From: Nitrosomonadaceae bacterium
Lineage (GTDB): Bacteria; Pseudomonadota; Gammaproteobacteria; Burkholderiales; Nitrosomonadaceae
Reading direction: 5' to 3'
Assembly: GCA_919902515.1 (NCBI GenBank)
Contig: CAKKRD010000025.1
Location: 62,001 to 126,000 of the forward strand
DNA length: 64,000 bases
Position numbers and translations under genes: made by a program. The stretch's first letter is position 1. Each line of letters opens with the position of its first letter. This document shows, one piece after another, positions 63,801 through 64,000 of the stretch. The notes beneath the pieces were generated by a model. That model saw nothing but the letters and a program-made list of their open reading frames with translations. It was not told the origin of the DNA and searched no databases.

Positions 63801-64000
63801 GCCGCTGTACCGAGCAGTCGCGCTCCCCCAGCTCAATCACTCCACCCTTGCCGTCGCCGAAAATCTGCACCTCGATATGGCGGGCATTCTCGACATATTT
63901 TTCCAGAAACAGACCGGCATCCTGGAAGTTGTTCTGCGCCAGGTATTTCACCGATTCGTAGGCGCCGGTCAGTTCATCCTTGTTCCAGCACAAACGCATG
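60883..64000 (-). CDS. uca: Urea carboxylase (N-terminus beyond window)
   Basis: Biotin carboxylase segment ([34 protein letters not shown]), KipA-like and KipI-like regions, and C-terminal biotinyl domain [15 protein letters not shown]. Confidence 0.9.
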   Translation of the reverse strand, partial: MRLCWNKDELTGAYESVKYLAQNNFQDAGLFLEKYVENARHIEVQIFGDGKGGVIELGERDCSVQRRNQKVIEETPAPNLTPRLRQALLDTAVRLGRAVNYQSAGTVEYIFDASSGEFYFLEVNTRLQVEHGVTEEVTGIDLVEWMVWQAAGDMPPLDSFDIKPRGIAIQARVYAENPAKDFQPCCGILTAAEFSSAVRVETWVERGIEVSSFYDPLLAKIIVHAAEREQAITNLLAALDATALYGIETNLDYLKQILHSTLFRSGQHTTGFLNGFHYLVHTIEVLDPGVQTTLQDYPGRLGYWHVGVPPSGPMDSLAFRLANRLVSNVQDQAGLEITFIGPTLRFNCDSVIAVTGAPIEVRLDGEPLAQWQSHAVKAGALLQFGKIRNHGCRAYLAVQGGFQVPAYLGSKATFTLGQFGGHAGRALRSGDVLHIAAMHSHARCTLPQELIPHYTDRWEIGVLYGPHGAPDFFTEADIRNFFATSWKVHHNSNRTGVRLLGPKPEWARSDGGEAGLHPSNIHDNAYAIGAVDFTGDMPVILGPDGPSLGGFVCPVTIIAAELWKAGQLKPGDSVHFRWMTTEQALALEKLQDVTIQHLRLPKVIPLLPKASAMGSSILHRIPESSRQVQVVYRQSGDKNLLIEYGPPVLDLNLRFRVHALMEWVQRTIDVGCLQGIVDLTPGIRSLQIHFDSRVLSCDKLLGILIAAEKKLPAIEDMKVPTRIVHLPLSWDDAATRLAIEKYMRSVRNDAPWCPNNIEFIRRINGLDSIEAVQRILFEASYLVLGLGDVYLGAPVATPLDPRHRLVTTKYNPARTWTPENAVGIGGAYLCVYGMEGPGGYQFVGRTVQMWNRYRQTADFKHGKPWLLRFFDQIRFCPVSESELLELRKDFVAGRFKLRVEETTFSLKQYSDFLQQNAVAISAFKAGQQAAFEAERERWKSSGQTEYVSEITLDEADAQSELDLPEGARAIGTHVTGTVWKLLVKQGQYVTAGSSLLIVESMKMEIALDAPVNGTVQQLFCKEGEHVSAGQMLLVIEED

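Noticed and set aside
1-64000. CRISPR arrays, rRNA genes, insertion sequences or integrases
   Set aside because: No regularly spaced repeat array, rRNA signature or transposase/integrase ORF was recognised in the sequence or ORF track.

Overview
The window reads as a gene-dense, mostly housekeeping chromosomal segment of a betaproteobacterium. It is probably an autotroph in or near Nitrosomonadales, inferred from a phosphoribulokinase gene and the general gene repertoire. The left edge (1-4.8 kb, minus strand) carries a Wadjet/Mks-type SMC locus (jetC partial, jetB, jetA) directly behind a HicB-HicA toxin-antitoxin pair and proA. Core genes follow: proA, holA, lptE, leuS, prk, a uvrD-like helicase, thrB, polA, rpsP-rimM-trmD-rplS, a small copper/cytochrome cluster, rluE-like, sixA, yggU/yggT and proC. 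From about 27.7 to 35.2 kb there is an accessory island of unfamiliar envelope proteins. It contains a 1110-aa multi-TM protein with a large putative periplasmic receptor-like region, a 398-aa membrane protein with an internal 45-aa repeat, a TIR/deoxyribosyltransferase-like fragment, and a small helical protein paired with a lipoprotein. The island borders a response-regulator gene interrupted by an in-frame TGA, and it is the best candidate here for an undescribed system. After the island come mutM, a Gld-like ABC export operon, a TPR protein, lolB-ispE-tRNA-Gln-prs-rplY-pth-ychF, a two-component pair, an esterase, a transglutaminase-like protein, darP/pmbA, a TRAP transporter, hpnA, HD-GYP and GGDEF proteins, and a partial urea carboxylase. 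All family assignments come from reading translated sequence; no database search was run.
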